From Thermoplasmata archaeon (GTDB taxonomy: Archaea > Thermoplasmatota > Thermoplasmata > Thermoplasmatales > Thermoplasmataceae): a stretch of DNA of 40,694 bases. Position 1 is the stretch's first letter; each line of letters opens with the position of its first letter. The stretch spans positions 1 through 40,694 of the forward strand of contig JAJYZI010000005.1 in assembly GCA_021800105.1 (NCBI GenBank), read 5' to 3'. The notes beneath the pieces are model-generated. The model saw nothing but the letters and a program-made list of their open reading frames with translations. It ran no database searches and was not told where the DNA came from. This document shows positions 1 through 10,358 of this stretch, piece after piece. The position numbers and the translations under genes were made by a program.

Positions 1-379
1 TCTCCATTACCTGTGTGGAACCATATATTGTGTATACGAGCTGGGGCTCACCCTTCGAAGGAAGTATATCCTGAAGATTCTTCAGGTCGATGAAGAGATC
101 ATTCAGCTTTTTCTCAAAATCGCCCCGGATCTTCCCCATGTCCTCGGGCTTGAACATCCTCGGTCTTCCCTCCGTTTCCTTCGCCAATCCCTTCTGCACC
201 AGTGATTCCATCACCTTATAAGCCGACGTCCTGGGTATTTTAGCCGTATCTGCAACCGTGTCAGCATTTGCCACGCCATGATATACCAGAGCAGCGAAAC
301 CCTGTGCCTCGTAAGAGGAGAGACCTAGCATTTTAAGCATATCTGTTGTTCGGCTCATCAGCTCGGGGTTAATTTCCAT
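1..379 (-). CDS. TrmB-family HTH transcriptional regulator, truncated by window edge
   Basis: Reverse-strand reading from ATG at 379: MEINPELMSRTTDMLKMLGLSSYEAQGFAALVYHGVANADTVADTAKIPRTSAYKVMESLVQKGLAKETEGRPRMFKPED; typical TrmB winged-HTH N-terminus. Runs off the left edge. Confidence 0.8.
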   Translation of the reverse strand, partial: MEINPELMSRTTDMLKMLGLSSYEAQGFAALVYHGVANADTVADTAKIPRTSAYKVMESLVQKGLAKETEGRPRMFKPEDMGKIRGDFEKKLNDLFIDLKNLQDILPSKGEPQLVYTIYGSTQVME

Positions 380-559
380 GTCCTAACATTGGACGTATTT
401 ATATCAAGTTTTTTAATCTGCGAATCCAGATTATAAATATTCTTGGGCAAGGAGGTTTATCTTTCTCTTATAAGGCGCCGTTATTGCTTAATCGTCGTTG
501 CTCTCACGAGTTATAAGGAGAACATGTTATCAATATAAGCAACGCAGTGCTTACTTTTA

Positions 560-1783
560 GTGCAAATGTCAGGATCTTTAAAGGAGCAGGCTAGATCCAA
601 GATGCCAATAGCCATACAATCTCTACTATATATGGCGATAGGCAACTTTGCGAATTCTGCCTATTCACCGTTATCCTCCGCAATCAAAAATGCATATCTC
701 CTGACTTCAGAGGAAGTCGGCCTTATAACCAGTACGATATTCATAGGCTCACTTGCGGTTTCATTTCTATCAGGCTACTTCGTGGATCGGCTTGGAAACA
801 GGGCAGCACTAAGGATCTCGTTCTCATTTATAGCTGGTGGATCCCTGGTGTGCGCGTTTTCCACGACCTATCCTGTTCTTCTATCAGGCTTTTTCCTGAT
901 TGGCTTTGGATATGGGAATATAACCCCTGCAACCAATTCTCTGATAATGGAAGAGTATTACCCTTACCACATTGGGCGCATGGGAATCAAGCAGACAGGA
1001 GTACCAATCGGCTCAATTGCTTCAGTCATAATACTTCCGCTTGTTGCAATAACATTTGGAATTAGGTGGCCTTTCTTGATCCTCTTTGCCACAGCAGTGG
1101 TCATTGCAGTTGCAGTGAGGAACAGATCGAAACCAGCCAGTGGATTCAGCATAAGGAAATACTTATCCGACCTGCTTTCTGCTGCCAAGGATCGCAGGCT
1201 CCTGACATACAGTGCATTCAGCTCAGTGCTTTCATGGGGGCAGCAGACTGGCCTCACTTTTTACGTGTTATATTTTGAGGGAAAGGGCTTTCCGCTGTAT
1301 TATGCGGAAATACTTCTTGGATCATTTCTTGTTGGCGCCATAATCGGCAGGATTTTCTGGGCGAGAGTAGGTTATAGAATACACAAAGGGTCGCGATGGC
1401 ATGCCACCTCCTTGATAATGTTTCTCTCCGGCTTCCTTTATATTGCGCTCTCGCAGGTTCCTGTTCACATATTCTTTCTCCTTCCATATTCAATCATTTT
1501 GGGTATGAACGCTGCTGGCTGGAACAGTACGTTCGTCACCGCGGTCTCAGAAATGGCCGGAAAGGGCAAGGTTGGGCTTTACAGCGGAGTGGCGCTCATA
1601 ACCCTCGGTCTTGGAACTATAATAGGGGCACCGGTATCAGGCTATATACGAGACTCCACCGGTTCTTACTATCTTATGTGGATAATTCTTGGAAGTATTC
1701 AGATTATAACCTCAGTTCTAATGATATCTGCGTTCGCCTTAAATAAACGGAGAAAAACAGGCTTAAGTGAAAAAGAGATATGA
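560..1783 (+). CDS. MFS transporter
   Basis: 407 aa polytopic protein with an MFS motif-A-like segment (SGYFVDRLGNRAALR) and about 12 hydrophobic segments. Confidence 0.85.
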   Translation: MQMSGSLKEQARSKMPIAIQSLLYMAIGNFANSAYSPLSSAIKNAYLLTSEEVGLITSTIFIGSLAVSFLSGYFVDRLGNRAALRISFSFIAGGSLVCAFSTTYPVLLSGFFLIGFGYGNITPATNSLIMEEYYPYHIGRMGIKQTGVPIGSIASVIILPLVAITFGIRWPFLILFATAVVIAVAVRNRSKPASGFSIRKYLSDLLSAAKDRRLLTYSAFSSVLSWGQQTGLTFYVLYFEGKGFPLYYAEILLGSFLVGAIIGRIFWARVGYRIHKGSRWHATSLIMFLSGFLYIALSQVPVHIFFLLPYSIILGMNAAGWNSTFVTAVSEMAGKGKVGLYSGVALITLGLGTIIGAPVSGYIRDSTGSYYLMWIILGSIQIITSVLMISAFALNKRRKTGLSEKEI

Positions 1784-2225
1784 ATACCGAATTACTGATA
1801 TATCCGGCAAACCTCATGGAAAGATGCGACTTGATCACGATCTTGTTTCATCTGTGCTTAAAACAGATGGCTTCCTGAGATCCTTCACCCTGTTAAGCAG
1901 CAAGATAAAGCCTGATTCTGTGCATATTGAAGTCGAACTGTCAGACAACCTGCTTAGGGTCGGCGGCATTATGAACGGAGGAGCAATTGCGACAATAATA
2001 GATTTTGCAGGTGGGCTTGTCGTCATGAATGATGAATCCGTGATTAATGAAGTTACGACAAACCTTTCAATTCAATTTATCTCGCCTGTGGCGAAAGGAC
2101 CAGTGAATGTTGAAGCAAAGCTGATAAAGAGAGGGAAAACGCTTGCACAAGTTCGCATTGACCTGTTCGACAGCGATCATGTATTATGTTCGTCAGCACT
2201 TGGTACCTGGTTTATATATCGGTGA
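1767..2225 (+). CDS. PaaI-family hotdog thioesterase
   Basis: Hotdog motif GGIMNGGAIATIIDFAGG and following strands typical of the PaaI/YdiI family. Confidence 0.8.
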   Translation: MKKRYEYRITDISGKPHGKMRLDHDLVSSVLKTDGFLRSFTLLSSKIKPDSVHIEVELSDNLLRVGGIMNGGAIATIIDFAGGLVVMNDESVINEVTTNLSIQFISPVAKGPVNVEAKLIKRGKTLAQVRIDLFDSDHVLCSSALGTWFIYR

Positions 2226-2233
2226 TATGATCA

Positions 2234-3412
2234 ATGTGCAAGAAATGTCAGGAACCTTTCAGGAGACTTGAAGGAAAGAAAGTAGTTGTCGGCGTGACTG
2301 CCAGCATTTCAATATACAGAGTCCCGGACCTTGTCAGGGATCTCGTAAAACTTGGAGCATCTGTAACATGCGCGATGAGCGATGCATCCCAGAAACTGAT
2401 AAGCCCGGAGATATTCTTATGGGCTTCAGGGAATCAAACTGTTACAGAAATATCGGGCAGGGTTGAGCACATTTCCCTATTCAGCGATCCAGGGAATACA
2501 CTTCTTGTCATTGCGCCAGCTACATACAATATACTTGGTAAAATGGCTACGGGAATATCGGATGAAATACCCTCGCTTATGTTCGCTTATGCCTTTGGCC
2601 ATGGAGTGCCGGTAATCGTGGTCCCAGCTATGCATGAAGATATGCTTAGAAATCCAGTCATGGTGGATAACATCCGAAAGCTAAGCTCACTGGGTGTCAG
2701 GTTTGTATCTCCCAGGATAGAGGAAGAAAAGGCAAAAATTTCCGAAAACATAAGCATAATCGACGAAATATACAGATCCTTGAACCACAGCAACATGGAT
2801 GGTAAAAAAGCACTGGTAATATCCGGTAGAAGCGAAGAGTCGCTCGATCCCGTCAGGGTTATCAGCAACAAATCTACAGGTACAACAGGGTACTGGATTG
2901 CGAGAAATCTTTACAGGCTTGGCGCATCCCATATAACGCTCATAGGAAACGCAAGCCAGCCACTGCCACCGTATATCAACCATATACTAGCAGATTCTAC
3001 TGACGACTTCTACAGGGAGACAAAGGCTGAGCTGAAATCTGATACGTATGACATCGTTTTTGTCCCGGCTGCACTCTCTGACTTCTCTGTTATCAGGCAA
3101 AGCAGGAAAATCGAAAGTGGAAAGGAACTCTCAATCACGCTCAAGCCAAGGAAGAAACTTCTTGATACTATCAGAAGCGAGCATAATGGCACACTGGTTT
3201 CATTCAAGCTTGATCATGAGGGAATGAAGGCTGTGAATCCTGGCAGCAATCAGGAATATATCGTATTTAATGAGATCAGGCCGGAAGGAAGGACATTCGG
3301 CGATAACACAGCAGAATACCAGGTATTCGACAAGGAAGGGAGACAGGACATAATAGCCGATGGGAAGGAAGAAGCCACCTGGCGGCTCATTTTGCACGTT
3401 GCCGGGGAGTGA
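2234..3412 (+). CDS. coaBC: Bifunctional phosphopantothenoylcysteine decarboxylase / phosphopantothenate-cysteine ligase
   Basis: N-terminal flavoprotein domain (VGVTASISIYRVPDLVRDLVKLGASV, GRVEHISL, APATYNILGKMATGISD, PAMHEDM) followed by a CoaB-like domain (ISGRSEESLDPVRVISNKSTGTTGYWIA). Confidence 0.88.
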   Translation: MCKKCQEPFRRLEGKKVVVGVTASISIYRVPDLVRDLVKLGASVTCAMSDASQKLISPEIFLWASGNQTVTEISGRVEHISLFSDPGNTLLVIAPATYNILGKMATGISDEIPSLMFAYAFGHGVPVIVVPAMHEDMLRNPVMVDNIRKLSSLGVRFVSPRIEEEKAKISENISIIDEIYRSLNHSNMDGKKALVISGRSEESLDPVRVISNKSTGTTGYWIARNLYRLGASHITLIGNASQPLPPYINHILADSTDDFYRETKAELKSDTYDIVFVPAALSDFSVIRQSRKIESGKELSITLKPRKKLLDTIRSEHNGTLVSFKLDHEGMKAVNPGSNQEYIVFNEIRPEGRTFGDNTAEYQVFDKEGRQDIIADGKEEATWRLILHVAGE

Positions 3413-3416
3413 GGCT

Positions 3417-4187
3417 TTGAGTCAGGGCGAAATAAAAATTGCAGGTATGGAAATGACCCTGTCTAGCCATGATGAGGCCGTGGATCTCATAAGGCACAGG
3501 ATATCGCCTTTCATTGCAAAGGAAAAACCGGATTTCGTTGTTCTTCCAGAAAAGTGGATCTTGCAGCGTTATCGTGAAAACACCGATCCGCTAAATGAAA
3601 TTATGGACATGTTCTGTGATATTTCTGGGAAGTATGACTGCACCATAGTTCCCGGGAGCTTAGGCATATCACGCAATGGAAAGCTTTACAATTCCGCACC
3701 CGTAATAAGCGAAGGCAAGATCGCTGGCTGGTCAGATAAAATATCTCTTTACCGCATGGAGAAGAATGAATTCTCATCAGGGGATCAAATAGAAGTATTC
3801 AATGGATCAGGTATCCGGTTCAGTGTAGCCGTGTGCTACGACCTAGATTTTCCTTATTACACAAAGGTCGCAATCAGAAAAGGTGCAAGATTGCTCATTA
3901 ACCCATCGCTTATCCACGAACGGTTCCATGAGATGTGGCACATTTACGTAACAGGAAGATCCTTGGAAAGCAGGATTCCCGTTATATCCGTAAACTCAGC
4001 AAGCCCTCCACTAAACGGGGGATCTGTCGGTACTATACTGGAAGAAGAGGAAGGCGGTGTAATGATAAGGAAGGTCAGGGCTTCCGGTTCCGTATTGTCA
4101 TATGCGCTTGACATAGAGAAGACCATTCCATTGATTGAGAAGAGGATGGATGAAGATCCCGGGATATATTCAATCGGGAGCGAATGA
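3417..4187 (+). CDS. Carbon-nitrogen hydrolase (nitrilase superfamily)
   Basis: Conserved catalytic elements: VLPEKWI, YRMEKNEFSSGD (Lys region) and VAVCYDLDFP (Cys). TTG at 3417 is a likely start (LSQGEIKIAG), avoiding the long overlap implied by the ORF track start at 3360. Confidence 0.82.
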   Translation: MSQGEIKIAGMEMTLSSHDEAVDLIRHRISPFIAKEKPDFVVLPEKWILQRYRENTDPLNEIMDMFCDISGKYDCTIVPGSLGISRNGKLYNSAPVISEGKIAGWSDKISLYRMEKNEFSSGDQIEVFNGSGIRFSVAVCYDLDFPYYTKVAIRKGARLLINPSLIHERFHEMWHIYVTGRSLESRIPVISVNSASPPLNGGSVGTILEEEEGGVMIRKVRASGSVLSYALDIEKTIPLIEKRMDEDPGIYSIGSE

Positions 4188-4880
4188 CACTATCTGCGTT
4201 GCAACTTCCCTATAATGCTCTGTCTGCGGTACATGTGCTGCTTCCTTTATTATATGAAAGGCGCTTCCAATTATATTCTCGTGCATCGTTCTGCCATAGC
4301 TTAGCGGAATCATTGAATCAAGTTCACCCCAGATTATCAATGTCCTGCTTCTTATTCTCTTCAGATCGGATATGCTGATTCTTTCATCGGGTCTGGAGTT
4401 ATATTCAAGCATTTTCTTAATTACATCACGCCTGTTATATCTGCTCATCATCATCACCCTGTCCAAGAATGCTGCTGAAAGATCAGCATCGCTCTCTCCC
4501 ACGGATGGATTCAGACCCGCCGAATCTATCAATACAAGATATTCTGGCTTTGGATCATAATGTAGGGCATATCTAAGGGAAATCCAGCCTCCGTAAGAAT
4601 TCCCTACAAGACCAAATTTTTGGGCTCCAAGAGACATTACAAATTCATTCAGCATGTAGCACTGATCAGCTATTGTGCAACCATCGTCCATGATATCCGA
4701 CCTTCCCTGGCATAGCAGATCAAGAAAATATAAGGCAAATCTGTCATCTAGTAGACTTGTAAGCTTTAGCCATGTGTTCCCGGTGCCTCCAAGTCCGTGC
4801 AAAAATATGAATGGGATCTTTCCCGGGCGGAAGAGATATGATACTCTCCCCTTTGAAGACATGAATGCAAGCCTTTCCAT
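4170..4880 (-). CDS. Alpha/beta hydrolase
   Basis: HGLGGTGNTW oxyanion region, nucleophile elbow GNSYGGW, late Asp (GELDSMIP) and His (AAHVPQTE). Confidence 0.88.
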   Translation of the reverse strand: MERLAFMSSKGRVSYLFRPGKIPFIFLHGLGGTGNTWLKLTSLLDDRFALYFLDLLCQGRSDIMDDGCTIADQCYMLNEFVMSLGAQKFGLVGNSYGGWISLRYALHYDPKPEYLVLIDSAGLNPSVGESDADLSAAFLDRVMMMSRYNRRDVIKKMLEYNSRPDERISISDLKRIRSRTLIIWGELDSMIPLSYGRTMHENIIGSAFHIIKEAAHVPQTEHYREVATQIVSFAPD

Positions 4881-4981
4881 CCTGGAATCTGCATGACCGC
4901 ATTGCAGATATTGTTTCCGGAAGTATCCCGCGGACTGATGCCAATGGCAAAAGGATTATTTATAGCTCACAATAATTACGT

Positions 4982-7645
4982 ATGCCAGAAAACGGAAAAT
5001 TTGTCTATATGTTCGAGGAAGGCAGCCAGAAGATGGTTGATCTCCTCGGAGGAAAGGGTGCCGGTCTCTCTGAAATGTTGAACCTTGGGCTTACTGTTCC
5101 ACCGGGCTTTACAATCACCACGGACGCGTGCAGGCGCTACATGAGACAATCAGCGTTCCCGGAGGGGATGCTTGACCAGGCCATGAAGGCACTTAAGAAG
5201 ATAGAGACGCGCACTGGAAGGAAATTCGGCGACGCAAGCAACCCTCTACTCGTCTCGGTCAGATCTGGTGCTCCAATAAGCATGCCGGGCATGATGGATA
5301 CAATTCTTAATGTCGGCATGAACGACAACACAGTTCCGGGAATAGCCAAGCTGACAGGAAATACAAGGTTCGCCCTCGATTCATACAGGCGCCTTTTACA
5401 GATGTATGGTACAGTTGTTCTAGGCATCCATCACGACGACTTCGAGGATGCACTCACAGCCTTGAAGAGCAAGTATTCACGGAAAAGCGACGTTGATCTT
5501 ACAGAGGAAAACCTTCGTGAACTGATATCCACTTATCTGGATATTTATAAGAAAAGGGGAAAGGAATTTCCGCAGGATCCAATCAAGCAGCTTGAGATTG
5601 CAATCGAGGCAGTCTTCAAGTCATGGAACTCGGAAAGGGCTAAAGCCTATAGGGAAATAAACAGGATATCCGATGAGATGGGAACGGCAGTCAACGTCGT
5701 GGCGATGATTTTTGGTAACATGGGTAATGATTCCGCAACCGGAGTGGCATTCACCAGAGACCCAAATACAGGCGAGAACAAGCTATTTGCTGAATACCTG
5801 ACAAACGCTCAGGGTGAAGATGTTGTCTCAGGGTCCAGGACGCCAAGGTCGATTGCTGATCTGGAGAAGGAGATACCGGGAGCATATGCGGACCTGATAA
5901 AGTTCATCGGGATACTGGAGGATCATTACAGGGATATGCTTGACATAGAGTTCACAATAGAACAGGGAAAACTCTATATGCTGCAGGTAAGAATAGGAAA
6001 GAGAAGTGCACGGGCGGCCCTCAAGATTGCTGTAGACCTTGTCAAGGAGAAGAAGATAGATGAGAAGACCGCAATAATGCGTATTGGGCCAGAAATACTG
6101 GATTCCATACTCCATCCCCAGCTAAAGAAGACGGGTAAGGAAGTGGAACTCGCCAAAGGTCTGGCTGCCTCTCCGGGTGCTGCTATTGGTACTGTTGTTT
6201 TCTCTTCATCAAGGGCAGTTGAACTTGCAAAAGAGGGCGAGAAACTGATCCTGGTTCGGCCAGAAACCACCGCTGATGATGTCAGGGGAATGTCTCTTTC
6301 CCAGGGTTTCCTTACACAGAAAGGGGGAATGACTTCACACGCTGCAGTAGTGGCGAGAGCAATGGGAAAGCCGGCAGTTGTGGGTGCAGAGGAGATCACT
6401 GTTGATACCAAGTCTGGTGTACTGAAGGCACGGAATTTCAGCTTAAAGGAAGGCGACACTATCAGCGTGGATGGAACAACTGGAACTGTTTACAAGGGCA
6501 GTATAGAGCTTGAAAGCGCAAAGTCATCCGAAGATCTCGATACAATACTGACATGGTGTAACAGGTACAGGAAACTTGGGGTCAAGGCAAATGCCAACAC
6601 ACCCGAGGAGGCAAAGCTGGCAAGGGAAAACGGAGCCGAAGGTATCGGCCTCGCAAGAACGGAGAGGATGTTTCTAGGGAATGATAGAATACCAATTGTG
6701 AGAAGCATGATACTCAGCACCACAACCCAGGAGAGGCAGAAATATCTTAACAAGCTTCTTCCAATGCAACTTGCAGACTTCGTAGAATTCTTCAGGGTGA
6801 TGGAAGGATATCCAGTGGTAATTAGACTCCTTGATCCTCCCCTGCATGAATTCCTTCCAGACAAAGAATCCCTGATAAATGAGATCAACAACCTGCAGAA
6901 CACAAGATCTCTTCTTGGAGGAAAGAGGGAAAAGATCGACGAACTAAAGAAGCTTCTTGAAACTGTAAAGAATCTAGAGGAATTCAACCCCATGCTGGGC
7001 TTCAGGGGATGCAGAATCGGCCTGCTATATCCAGAGATTTATGAAATGCAGGTCAAGGCCATAATGGAAGCGGCAAAACAGGTAGAAGCAGAAGGACGTG
7101 AGCTTCTTCCTGAAATTATGATTCCTCTGGTAGGGCACCCGAACGAACTCAAGATTATCAGGGAAAGGCTGGTCAAGGTGATAGACGAAATCCTTGGTCC
7201 GAAGAAGATCGATTACAAGTTAGGAACCATGATAGAAGTGCCGAGATCATGCCTAGTTGCAGACAAGATAGCAGAATACGCAGACTTCTTCTCCTTCGGT
7301 ACAAATGATCTCACGCAAATGACATACGGATACAGCAGGGATGATGCGGAAGGAAAATTCATCTCAAAGTACCTTGAACAGAATATAATTGAATTCGATC
7401 CCTTCAACACAATTGACAGGGACGGCGTCGGGGAGTTGATGAAAATCGGCGTTGAAAGAGGCAGGAAGACAAGGAAGGATCTTGAGATAGGTATATGCGG
7501 GGAACAGGGAGGAGATCCCGAGACCATTGAATTCTGCCATGAGATTGGCCTGGACTATGTTTCATCGTCACCATTCAGGATTCCTGTTGCAATACTTGTC
7601 GCCGCCAGGGCTAGCATCAAGTCAGAGAAGGGGGCAAACCAGTAA
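4982..7645 (+). CDS. ppdK: Pyruvate, phosphate dikinase
   Basis: 887 aa; GGKGAGLSEM N-terminus, catalytic His region GGMTSHAAVVARAMGKPAVVG, C-terminal PEP-binding TIM barrel with SFGTNDLTQ and CGEQGGDP. Confidence 0.97.
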   Translation: MPENGKFVYMFEEGSQKMVDLLGGKGAGLSEMLNLGLTVPPGFTITTDACRRYMRQSAFPEGMLDQAMKALKKIETRTGRKFGDASNPLLVSVRSGAPISMPGMMDTILNVGMNDNTVPGIAKLTGNTRFALDSYRRLLQMYGTVVLGIHHDDFEDALTALKSKYSRKSDVDLTEENLRELISTYLDIYKKRGKEFPQDPIKQLEIAIEAVFKSWNSERAKAYREINRISDEMGTAVNVVAMIFGNMGNDSATGVAFTRDPNTGENKLFAEYLTNAQGEDVVSGSRTPRSIADLEKEIPGAYADLIKFIGILEDHYRDMLDIEFTIEQGKLYMLQVRIGKRSARAALKIAVDLVKEKKIDEKTAIMRIGPEILDSILHPQLKKTGKEVELAKGLAASPGAAIGTVVFSSSRAVELAKEGEKLILVRPETTADDVRGMSLSQGFLTQKGGMTSHAAVVARAMGKPAVVGAEEITVDTKSGVLKARNFSLKEGDTISVDGTTGTVYKGSIELESAKSSEDLDTILTWCNRYRKLGVKANANTPEEAKLARENGAEGIGLARTERMFLGNDRIPIVRSMILSTTTQERQKYLNKLLPMQLADFVEFFRVMEGYPVVIRLLDPPLHEFLPDKESLINEINNLQNTRSLLGGKREKIDELKKLLETVKNLEEFNPMLGFRGCRIGLLYPEIYEMQVKAIMEAAKQVEAEGRELLPEIMIPLVGHPNELKIIRERLVKVIDEILGPKKIDYKLGTMIEVPRSCLVADKIAEYADFFSFGTNDLTQMTYGYSRDDAEGKFISKYLEQNIIEFDPFNTIDRDGVGELMKIGVERGRKTRKDLEIGICGEQGGDPETIEFCHEIGLDYVSSSPFRIPVAILVAARASIKSEKGANQ

Positions 7646-8059
7646 TCTCGCGATCTAGCTTTGCTGCGGCTAGCCAGCATTAATCGAATACACAGCAGGA
7701 GGTAACGCGTTTGTTGCCAAAGCTAAAGTTAAGGCTGCAACCGTAACTTCTTCTTTCCCGTGAATGCAATTATATTAAATGAAATAAATATATATTATTT
7801 GTCCCTTCTTTACATATCGCTGTAAAATGGTTGAAATCCTGTGTGATGTATAGTCATATAATACCTGGGGCTCTAGTTGTCGGCGCAACATAGATCATAT
7901 TTGCGAACAGGAAAGAAGTGAAATTGTCAGAAAGCGTTTGAATTTTTTGAATTATATATTTGAATGCGTATCTTCAATACGTCCCCAATTGAAAGTCTTC
8001 TAATGAGCTGCCTTTCCATTCTTTAGAAAGTCAATAAACATCATAAGTCAGCTTGTGAT

Positions 8060-9502
8060 ATGGATGCAATGCCGTTCGATGACCTGCATGATTATGTTCA
8101 GTTCCTGGCAAAGAGGAATGATCTCCGAATCGTTAAGGATGAGGTCAGTCCGGACCTAGAACTTACTCACATCCTCAGCGAGGAAGAGCGGATTGGTAGT
8201 TCGCACACTCTTGTCTTTGAAAATGTCAAGGGATCAAAAATACCTGCAACTGGAAATCTTTTCTCCACCAGGGAAAAGATGCTTGCTATATTAGGAGATG
8301 AGCCTGCAAACATTGGTGAAAGATTGCGCAACCTCACAAGGATGCCGGATCAGTCTGAATCTATGATATCCCGTGGCTTCGAGATGTGGAGAGAACTTGG
8401 AGGAGTCAGGCCGAAGATTGCAGGTTCAATGCCGGGTGGCTACAAAGAACTTGAAACCGTTGATCTCTCAAGATATCCAATCGCCAAGACATGGCCTCAG
8501 GACGCAGGAAGATTCATAACCCTCCCTATGGTGATAACAAAGGATCCGATTACTGGCGCACGGAATGCAGGAATGTACAGGATGCAGGTCTACGACAACG
8601 AAACTACAGGCATGCACTGGCACATCCATAAAGGAGGATCGTCTAATTTTCTCGCTCAGGGAAAGAAGACGATGGATGTAGCAGTTGTGATAGGCTCCGA
8701 TCCTCTTACGATGTTTTCCGCTGTTGCTCCTCTTCCAGAATTCCTGGACGAATTCTCGTTCGTTGGCCTTGTCGGTAAGAAGCGAGTCGAGCTCGCCAAA
8801 GGAGTCACCGTTGATCTTGAGTACCCCCGCAACGCAGAGATTGTGCTCGAAGGTTACATCGACCCTGCTGAGACGAGGACTGAGGGACCATTTGGTGATC
8901 ATACCGGTTATTACTCTCTCGAGGATCAGTTTCCGGTATTCCATATCAGGAAGATAATAGAAAGAAACGATGCAATGTATCCCACAACAATTGTCGGTAA
9001 GCTTTGGCATGAAGATGTTGTAATCGGAAAGGCTGTCGAGAGGATGTTCCTTCCGCTGATTCAGATGCAGTTCCCTGAGATCGTTGATCTAAACACAATG
9101 GAAGAGGCAGTTTTCCATGACATGGTTGTAGTATCAATAAAGAAAAAGTATCCAGGGCACGCAAAGAAAGTCATGTTCGCCATGTGGAGCTTTGGCCAAT
9201 TAATGTTCTCAAAGATCGTTCTGGTGGTGGATGATGACATAAACGTGCATGACAGGAAGCAGGTCATATGGGCTCTCGGTACCAGAGTCGATCCGGAAAG
9301 GGATGTTCTTATAGTGCCAGGAACTCTCACAGATACGCTCGATCATGCGTCACCAATAATCAATTTCGGTTCAAAAATGGGAATAGATGCCACAAGGAAA
9401 ACACCAGCTGAAGGGTACAACCGAAGATGGCCGGATGTACTTGAAATGTCTGAAGAGATTGCAAAGAAAGTAAAAGAGAGGTGGTCAAAACTTGGCCTTT
9501 GA
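8060..9502 (+). CDS. UbiD-family decarboxylase (menaquinone-type biosynthesis)
   Basis: UbiD hallmarks: NAGMYRMQVYDNETTGMHWHIHKGG, EGPFGDHTGYY, MWSFGQLMFSKIVLVVDDDINVHD. Confidence 0.92.
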   Translation: MDAMPFDDLHDYVQFLAKRNDLRIVKDEVSPDLELTHILSEEERIGSSHTLVFENVKGSKIPATGNLFSTREKMLAILGDEPANIGERLRNLTRMPDQSESMISRGFEMWRELGGVRPKIAGSMPGGYKELETVDLSRYPIAKTWPQDAGRFITLPMVITKDPITGARNAGMYRMQVYDNETTGMHWHIHKGGSSNFLAQGKKTMDVAVVIGSDPLTMFSAVAPLPEFLDEFSFVGLVGKKRVELAKGVTVDLEYPRNAEIVLEGYIDPAETRTEGPFGDHTGYYSLEDQFPVFHIRKIIERNDAMYPTTIVGKLWHEDVVIGKAVERMFLPLIQMQFPEIVDLNTMEEAVFHDMVVVSIKKKYPGHAKKVMFAMWSFGQLMFSKIVLVVDDDINVHDRKQVIWALGTRVDPERDVLIVPGTLTDTLDHASPIINFGSKMGIDATRKTPAEGYNRRWPDVLEMSEEIAKKVKERWSKLGL

Positions 9503-10358
9503 ATTTTTACGCAAAGTTTCCCAGTTCATCAAGATAGAGCATACCGTGTTCGATCTTCCTTTCATATTCAGTGGCGCCGTGATAGCGTCCAGGGGGGCAT
9601 TCCTTCCGGTAACTTTCCTTCTGATACTCATCGCTGCCGTATCGGCAAGAGCAGCGGGAATGTCAATTAACAGGATAGAGGGAAGGACCTGGGACAGGAT
9701 AAATCCTAGAAAAAAGGACTGGGTCCTTGTCAACGGAAAGCTGTCGCTTAAGGCAGCCATTGTGCTTACCGTAGTTTTTTCAGCAATTTTTGAGCTTGTC
9801 TCATACTCACTTAATTATCTCGTGTTCCTGCTTTCGCCCATCGTGCTATTCATGTTCATAACCGATCCGATCATGAAGAAGATAACTCCATGGAGGCATA
9901 TCTACATGGGCGCAACGATAGGCATGGGTGTAATGGGTGGTTATCTTGCTGTTACACCGCTACTTCCTTCTACACCACAGATTTACCTCATCTTCCTTTC
10001 AAGTACCCTATGGATCGCCGGGTTTGACATGATATATGTAATACCTGACATCGAGACAGATCAGAGACTGGGCCTGAAAACTGTTATGACGAGGTTCGGC
10101 ACCGATCGCGGTCTTCTTATCTCAACTCTTACGCATGCGCTTTCATTTGCCGCTATGCTTGTAGTGGGGCTTTATCTGGATTCCTTCTGGTACTTCCTGA
10201 TGCTTGTTCCCATCCTTGCTCTTATGATTCTACAGCATCGCATTATTGACCCAAAGAATCCTGCGACACTGAAAGCATCCTTTTTCGGAGCAAATTCTGT
10301 TATAGGTCTCCTCTTCCTGCTGGGGATAGTGCTTTCATACAGCTTCGGATCCATTTGA
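9492..10358 (+). CDS. UbiA-family prenyltransferase
   Basis: NRxxDxxxxRK-like motif (NRIEGRTWDRINPRKKDW), second Asp-rich motif (YVIPDIETDQRLGLKT), polytopic; start overlaps the ubiD 3' end. Confidence 0.9.
   Translation: MAFEFLRKVSQFIKIEHTVFDLPFIFSGAVIASRGAFLPVTFLLILIAAVSARAAGMSINRIEGRTWDRINPRKKDWVLVNGKLSLKAAIVLTVVFSAIFELVSYSLNYLVFLLSPIVLFMFITDPIMKKITPWRHIYMGATIGMGVMGGYLAVTPLLPSTPQIYLIFLSSTLWIAGFDMIYVIPDIETDQRLGLKTVMTRFGTDRGLLISTLTHALSFAAMLVVGLYLDSFWYFLMLVPILALMILQHRIIDPKNPATLKASFFGANSVIGLLFLLGIVLSYSFGSI

Noticed and set aside
5828-7527. Long antisense ORFs opposite ppdK (e.g. 5974..6459, 6490..6993)
   Set aside because: Ser/Leu-rich shadow ORFs typical of the strand opposite strongly coding sequence; no family resemblance.
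7970-7990. cgtatcttcaatacg hairpin upstream of ubiD
   Set aside because: Only a 5-bp stem in AT-rich sequence; expected by chance.
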